This document shows, one piece after another, positions 58,163 through 64,000 of a stretch of 64,000 nucleotides of DNA; within the stretch, counting starts at the first letter, position 1, and every line of letters starts with the position of its first letter. Location: positions 28,766,423 to 28,830,422 of the forward strand of contig NC_063436.1 in the NCBI RefSeq assembly GCF_020379485.1. The letters are read 5' to 3'. The notes under the pieces were generated by a model. That model saw nothing but the letters and a program-made list of their open reading frames with translations. It was not told where the DNA came from and did not search any database. This DNA comes from Brassica napus. Its lineage: Eukaryota > Streptophyta > Magnoliopsida > Brassicales > Brassicaceae. The position numbers and the translations under genes are program-made.

Positions 58163-60946
58163 ATGAGAGCAGATTTGATTACAATACAGCAAACGCTGAC
58201 GCCGGACGCAGCGACTGTTCTCAACCAGTCCATCGCCGAGGCCACACGTCGAAACCATGGCCACACGACGCCTCTCCACGTGGCGGCCACACTCTTATCA
58301 TCTTCCTCTGGCTTTCTCCGGCAAGCTTGCATCAAATCCCACCCAAACTCCTCTCACCCGCTCCAGTGCCGAGCTCTCGAGCTCTGTTTCAGCGTCGCCC
58401 TCGAACGTCTCCCTACTACTACAACCACCACCACTTCTTCTCCGTCGCAAACGCAGGAGCCGCCGCCGCAGCTTTCAAACGCTTTAACCGCGGCTTTAAA
58501 ACGCGCGCAGGCTCATCAGCGGCGCGGTTGCCCGGAGCAGCAGCAGCAACCGCTTTTAGCAGTTAAAGTCGAGCTCGAGCAGCTTATCATATCGATTCTC
58601 GATGACCCGAGTGTGAGCCGGGTCATGCGTGAGGCGAGCTTCTCTAGCCCCGCCGTTAAATCCGCGATCGAACAGTCGCGTTTTGGTAATTCAAGAACCG
58701 TTAACCAATCTGCAATTGGATTCGGTTATCGACCCGTACCGGTTCCGGTTAACCGGAATCCATACCTTAATCCCCGGTTTCAGCAAAACGAACACTCCGG
58801 TCAGCGGAGCACAGACGAAGAAGCTAAACGGGTCGTGGAGATAATGACCCGGACCCGGAAGAGAAACCCGGTTCTCGTCGGCGACTCAGAGCCTCGAGCT
58901 CTCGTGAAAGAGATTCTCGGGAAGATCGAGAACGGCGACGGACCGCTTCGCAACTTCCAGGTGATCCGGTTAGAGAAGGAGGAGTTAGCTTCTTCTTCGA
59001 CGAGGTTTGGTGAAATCTCCGGTTTAGTGGAGACCCGGTTAGGTGACTCGGAGTTAACCGGCGGCGTTGTTCTCGATCTCGGAGATTTGAAGTGGTTAGC
59101 GGCGAACGGTGGGGGAGGAGGAGCTGTGGCGGAGATGAGGAAGCTTTTGGAGAGGTACAAAGGAAGGTTATGTTTCATTGGTACAGCTACTTGCGAGACT
59201 TATCTTCGTTGTCAAGTTTATTACCCTTCGATGGAGAATGATTGTGATCTTCAAGCGATTCCAATCGCCGCTAAATCGCCTCTTCCGACCATGTTCCAAA
59301 GGTATGTCTTTTTTTTTTTTTGCTCAATTGAGTTTCTCTGTTCATAATTGGAAAAAAAGTTTCATTTTTTTCGTTTCATTTTTTTGGGTCCAGGTTTGGG
59401 AGCAGTAACATAATCTCAACTGAATCGATATCTCCGACAAGAAGCCTTCAGATTCCGACAGGAAAAATGAACTGCTGCTCTCGGTGTTTACAGAGTTACC
59501 AAAACGACGTCGCGAAGTTGGAAAAATCTTTAACCGAAAATAACCGGTCGGTCTTGCCACAGTGGCTGCAGAACGCTAAAGCCGATGACGTAGGTGACAA
59601 GAAACTTGTAAGTCTTACTCTGATGAATTACTTCTAACGAACAATAAAAGTAAAAAAATAATTTTTTTGATATATTATATTTTTCACCGTAGACAAAAGA
59701 TCAAGAGATTGTGGAGTTGCAGAAGAAATGGAACGACTTGTGTTTACGTTTACATCCGAAACCAAACTCAAGATCATCAGACATAACTCCACCAGGGAGT
59801 CCGGTCGGTACAGATTTGGTTCTCGGACGGTCCAACAGAGTTGTATCCTCACCAGACACGAAGACTCGAGATTCGTTCGATATAGATTTATTCAAGAAGC
59901 TACTAAAAGGGTTAGCTAAAAGTGTTTGGTGGCAGCACGACGCTGCCTCCTCAGTAGCATCAGCCATTACAGATCGCAAACACGGAAACAGGAAGTCAAA
60001 AGGAGATATTTGGTTGATGTTCACAGGTCCAGACAAAACCGGGAAGACCAAAATGGCGGCTGCTTTATCAGATCTTGTCTCTGGAAGCCAACCGATAACC
60101 ATCAGCCTCGGCTCTGGCTCTGGCTCCAGTACGGACGACGGTTTAAACCTCCGTGGTAAAACGGCGTTGGATAGATTAGCGGAAACTGTTAGGCGAAACC
60201 CGTTTGCGGTTATTGTAATGGAAGACATCGATGAAGCCGATGTGTTGCTGCGTAACAACGTGAAGCTAGCGATGGAACGTGGGAGGATATGTGATTCGTA
60301 TGGGCGAGAGGTTAGTCTTGGTAACGTTATTATCATCCTTACCGTAAACTCCTCGCTAGGTTTAGCTGAAAACGCTGCTCCTATCGACGAAGCGAGACTA
60401 GAGAGTCTTGTGAGCAAGGGATGGAAGCTGAGGCTCTCTGTTTCGAAAACCCGAAAACGAAAACCAAACTGGCTTTATAGTGAGCATGCAAAGCAGAGGA
60501 AGGAGATATGTTTTGATTTGAACGAAGAAGCGGCTGAGTTTGATTCGTCTAGTGATGTAACGGTGGAGCATGATCAAGATGATGATAGTAGCTTTGTCCA
60601 CAAGCTAGTGGCTTTAGCTGACGACGCTATAGTCTTTAGACCTGTTGATTTTGGTCTGATCAAGAGCAAGACCGCAGAGTCTTTGAAGAAACGTTTCTCT
60701 AACGCGGAGGGATTAGCGGTGGAGATTGAAGATGATGCTTTGGAGAGAATAGCGGGTGCGATTTGGCTCAGCAAGATTAGCTTAGAGGAATGGCTTGATG
60801 AAACAATGGGTTCGAGCTTGAATAGTGTTAAGTCGCGAGTGTCTTCTTTGGAAGATTCTGTGGTTAGGATCGAGCTTGAAGATGATGTGAATGATCGAGT
60901 GTCCGGAGGTTATCTTCCGAGTAGTGTAAGAACTTTGGTCGTTTGA
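58163..60946 (+). CDS. SMXL2: SMXL2-type Clp-ATPase-like transcriptional repressor (SMAX1/D53 family)
   Basis: Three exons (58163-59301, 59394-59607, 59693-60946) sum to 869 codons, 868 residues. MRADLITIQQTLTPDAAT was chosen as start because the family begins there; an in-frame ATG 12 bases upstream is less likely. Residues 1-175 are the double Clp-N domain (RRNHGHTTPLHVAATLL, PLQCRALELCFSVALERLP). A degenerate first ATPase domain has RKRNPVLVGDSEPRALVKE. The second has Walker A GPDKTGKT (about 563-570), the RGKT degron motif (605-608) needed for hormone-triggered breakdown in this family, Walker-B-like FAVIVMEDIDEAD (622-634) and the EAR repression motif FDLNE (725-729). Such nuclear proteins repress karrikin/KL-type responses until MAX2-dependent degradation. 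Position fits At4g30350 (SMXL2) and not SMAX1. Confidence 0.93.
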
Positions 60947-62850
60947 GTTTTTGTTGTTGTTACGGTGAGGGGTAGATTCGTAGTTATGAGAATTGGTAAG
61001 GGGGAAAGATGTAAATACATTTTCTCCAAACCGTCTTTGGCGGGGAGGGAAAAGTTCGGTAATATATTAAACAGTAAAAAAGAGGTTATCAAAAAGGTTA
61101 ATGTTTATATTATCTAAAAGGAATCGGCTGATAATAATTCAGAGGCTTTATATGATCTTTAATAAATCGACATTTCCAAACAAAAAAGAAAGAAAATAAA
61201 GATATTAGTTAAATAAATATAGAACTTATAGGGGACATAGTGGATTTTTATTTATTCATTCAAGGTTTAATTTGATTATTCTTTCGTATGTTTCTTCTTG
61301 GAGTTCAGGGGAATATATTATAGTCTCTTAGCAGATCGAATTTTATAAAATCATGTATTATAGTATTTTTGTATATACAGAGGACATTGATTTCAGTAGA
61401 AAGTTGTACTTTTTAAATATTAGGTGGGTTCGGCTAGTATGTGGTTTGTCTTTATTTCACCTTTTTAGAATGAAAGCAGCAAATCCAACCACTCTCATGG
61501 ACCAAATATTTATTTAAAACTTAATAACTCATATTCTTTTATGCATTTATAATAAGTTAATAACTATTTTATTGGAATCTTATCTATCGAAATAAGCTTT
61601 TGAGCTAAAACAAAGTAGTGATAAGTGAGTTTTTTTTTGTTTGAGAACTGTTTAGTGATGAATAATATTAATACTAGGAAGATTGATAGTGTTTCTTACT
61701 TGATACTAAACTCAAATAACATGTACAAAATTTTTTTTAGTGAATGCTATATTGAATAATATTAATACTAGAAGATTGATTTGTACTTTGCATGTTTCAT
61801 AGTGCATAGGGTTTAAATTAAGATTTCTGAGTAACATCTGGACTTTGAGTTTATATTTCATTGGAATTTAACCCGTCTCTGAGTTCCACTTGTGGTCAAT
61901 ACGCGATTTAGAGACTTGTGATTTCAAAACAAAGTTGAACACTACCAAACCAGCTTTGACGAAAACGTGTTCAAAAACTCAAAATGTATAGCGGTCGGTC
62001 GGACCACGCCTAGTGATCGGTCCTTTTATGCTCTTGGAGTCTTAATTTGATTTTATCATTTATGACCATTTATTCAAAGCTTCAACCTACAAACGGGTCA
62101 ACAACCGATCATAAATTTAAACCTAACAACATATGATAATTGATAACAATTAAATGACTAAGATACTTGGTCTAGTGATCTAAACTACATGACTTATTAT
62201 GTTCAATTTAGACCGCTAGATTGAATTTAAAATTACATCAGGCATATCCACAATCTTATTATATGTAATCAAGAACTTTTAAAAGCCTACCTAATTTTTT
62301 ATAGCTATCATGAAAGGAGTAGTTACAATCTCTTTCATATAAGTTGATTCTTGTGTACAAAACTTTTTATAACTAAATCTACCACTTAACAACAATGTGC
62401 ATGCCAAGTGAGTTCACATGGTCAATATGCCTATATTTATATTTTTATTGGATTTCTCCATAAAATTTTCACGCCATTTTCAAATTATTAATTGTAGTAA
62501 CAGTACATCTAATGAAATGGATCTTCTGCCGACATTGCACATATATCTGTTAATCGTAATGATACTTTAGTGGTTTAAAACTCTTATAGACCACTTACTA
62601 AGTTCACAAAAAGATGATATTTTCTGAATTACTCCAAAAAACTTTCTTTTGCTGTAATATTCATGAATTATTTTTGGCTTTTACAAGTCGAATAACTCCG
62701 GGTCCCTGGTAGACACTTGAATACAAAGCTTTCAAAAGTTTTTTTTTCTTAGCCTTTTTAGACATTATAATATAGTAGTAATATTTAGGAGTGGAAGATA
62801 AGGCTAAAGTATTGTGGTACTTAGTGTATACATGATTAAAAGCATATCCA
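60947..62850. other. 3' flank of the SMXL2-like gene and intergenic DNA
   Basis: AT-rich. AATAATATTAATACTAG occurs twice near 61660 and 61757 with the same neighbours (GAAGATTGAT), a small local duplication. No gene was recognised. Confidence 0.4.
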
Positions 62851-63304
62851 ATACCTTTACAATATTAGAAAAAATATGGATTTGTTTGAAATAAAGCAGG
62901 TTGTAACCTAATTATTAACAACAAATAATTAAACGGATATACTTTAGTATTAATTTCAAAGAAAATGAGTTTCAGCCAAAGAGAATCACTAGAACAAGTA
63001 GAAGACAAACCAAAACATGCCTTTATATCATCCTATTATTTAGATATAATAAAACAGACCTTATTGTCTCTCTACCTTTTTTTGATCAAATTTGTCTCTC
63101 TACCTTTTTGGTGGATTTGCGTCATAGTTAAACATATTATTAGGAGGATATACTTAGAAGGATATACATTAGTTATATTAGTTATAGATAACTCCAAAGA
63201 GTCCTTATCTAATAAGGTTTATGTGTTTACGTTGTATATATAAACAGAGCAATTGCTCAATGTAAAACAAGTTAACAGTTCATAATCAATATCTTCTCCT
63301 TACA
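62851..63304 (+). repeat. 5' LTR of the copia element (right edge firm, left edge unresolved)
   Basis: The LTR ends ...CTTCTCCTTACA at 63304, directly before the primer-binding site. A TATA box TATATATAAA at 63235-63244 would start the genomic RNA about 30 bases later. I could not fix the TG start; somewhere between 62.85 and 63.1 kb is plausible. The 92-codon frame at 62965 lies in it and is not taken as a gene. Confidence 0.55.
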
Positions 63305-63316
63305 TGGTATCAGAGC
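63305..63316 (+). other. Retrotransposon primer-binding site (initiator tRNA-Met)
   Basis: TGGTATCAGAGC is the standard copia primer-binding site, complementary to the 3' end of plant initiator methionine tRNA. It directly abuts the LTR end. Confidence 0.85.
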
Positions 63317-63375
63317 AAATCGAATTCTGAGATCAAATTTTTTTTTCATCGTTTCAAGAGAAGTTCTCTTAAGTT

Positions 63376-64000
63376 ATGTCAGACGGTGATAATTCTTCCG
63401 CAAGTCAGAGTTCATCAGCTCAAGTTGAGCAAAGTAAGAAAGGTGTGGCAGCTCCGTATTCGCTGCATGCATCGGACAATCCTGGTGCTCTAATAACATC
63501 TGTGGTGTTTACAGGTGACAATTACAACGAGTGGGCTACAGAATTAACGAACGCACTCAAAGCCAAACGAAAGTTAGGGTTTATAGATGGATCAATACCT
63601 AAACCGTCTATCGATGATTCTAACTTTGAGCTGTGGTCGTCAGTCAACTCCATGATAGTAGGATGGATTCGCTCGTCTATTGAAGCTAGAGTTCGATCTA
63701 CTGTCACGTTCATATCAGATTCTCACAAGTTGTGGGATAATCTCAAGAAACGTTTCTCGGTGGGAAACAAAGTTCGTATTCATCATCTAAAGGAACAACT
63801 TTCGTCTTGTAAACAAGATGGTCAATCAGTAATGGAATATTATGGTCGTCTAGCTAAAATGTGGGAAGAGTTAGACATGTATAAACCAATTCCGGCTTGC
63901 AGTTGTAATGCCGCTATTGAATATGAGAAGGATCGTGAAGAAGAGAAAGTGCACCAATTCGTTATGGGACTTGATGAAGCTCGGTTTGGTGTTGTCTGTC
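63376..64000 (+). CDS. Ty1/copia retrotransposon polyprotein, gag start, runs off the window
   Basis: An open frame from ATG 63376 continues without stop for 208 codons to the window edge. It starts MSDGDNSSASQSSSAQVEQS and then PYSLHASDNPGALITSVVFT. GDNYNEWATELTNALKAKRK, LGFIDGSIPKP and HKLWDNLKKRFSVGNKVR follow, then LSSCKQDGQSVMEYYGRLAK and VHQFVMGLDEARFGVV. This is the copia gag (UBN2/Retrotran_gag) fold in the usual order. It follows the primer-binding site by 60 bases. Protease, integrase and reverse transcriptase would lie downstream, outside the window. The visible part has no frameshift or stop. Confidence 0.92.
   Translation, partial: MSDGDNSSASQSSSAQVEQSKKGVAAPYSLHASDNPGALITSVVFTGDNYNEWATELTNALKAKRKLGFIDGSIPKPSIDDSNFELWSSVNSMIVGWIRSSIEARVRSTVTFISDSHKLWDNLKKRFSVGNKVRIHHLKEQLSSCKQDGQSVMEYYGRLAKMWEELDMYKPIPACSCNAAIEYEKDREEEKVHQFVMGLDEARFGVVC

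Noticed and set aside
57776..58279. 167-codon minus-strand frame overlapping the SMXL2 start
   Set aside because: It is antisense to the leader and Clp-N coding sequence and has no recognisable domain.
59701..60417. 238-codon antisense frame over SMXL2 exon 3
   Set aside because: Shadow frame; the sense strand carries Walker, RGKT and EAR motifs.

Overview
The window is nuclear DNA from a flowering plant, almost certainly a crucifer close to Brassica. It is AT-rich, its genes have many short GT-AG introns, and it carries Helitrons, Tourist and Stowaway MITEs, a tRNA-derived SINE, a LINE tail, a copia element and MULEs. The recognisable genes follow the order of Arabidopsis thaliana chromosome 4 from about At4g30220 to At4g30350. 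That comparison is from memory; no search was run.

Layout. 1-237: start of a MuDR-type transposase gene (minus). 1.2-9.2 kb: two direct copies of a spliceosomal SmF gene. The copy at 8143-9078 is intact; the copy at 1332-2242 has a 4-base insertion. Helitrons, a Tourist MITE and a hairpin lie between them. 9.6-14.9 kb: a MITE-like element, then a 4-kb non-autonomous MULE with a 9-bp target duplication, full of GTCGTC/GACGAC palindromes and containing a very large hairpin. 16.77-17.25 kb: 5' fragment of a nucleotide-sugar/triose-phosphate transporter gene, broken by frameshifts. 17.98-18.77 kb: an uncharacterised 263-residue protein. 20.08-23.50 kb: a complete PIF/Harbinger transposon with an intact transposase and a spliced GRF-type zinc-finger gene. 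24.5-27.9 kb: a broken YIP4-like gene with a Helitron in its intron.

28.5-39.5 kb: three xyloglucan endotransglucosylase/hydrolase (XTH) genes in tandem on the minus strand, all with intact reading frames. 40.48-40.95 kb: a 5'-truncated LINE with a run of 24 G and a 16-bp target duplication. 42.04-45.32 kb: an intact 15-exon FGGY carbohydrate kinase. 46.03-46.53 kb: a single-exon PR-1-like CAP protein. 46.5-58.1 kb: a gene-poor stretch of MITEs, a SINE, a Helitron and local duplications. 58.16-60.95 kb: an SMXL2-type Clp-ATPase-like repressor. 63.30-64.0 kb: end of an LTR, primer-binding site and gag start of a Ty1/copia element running off the window.

The host genes do not form one pathway; they are a conserved chromosomal block. 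The XTH genes (cell-wall remodelling), the CAP protein (secreted) and the SMXL2-type repressor (karrikin/strigolactone-type signalling) are linked by position only. Exon boundaries were read by hand from splice sites and checked by reading-frame sums. Orthology, repeat family names and ages are inference.
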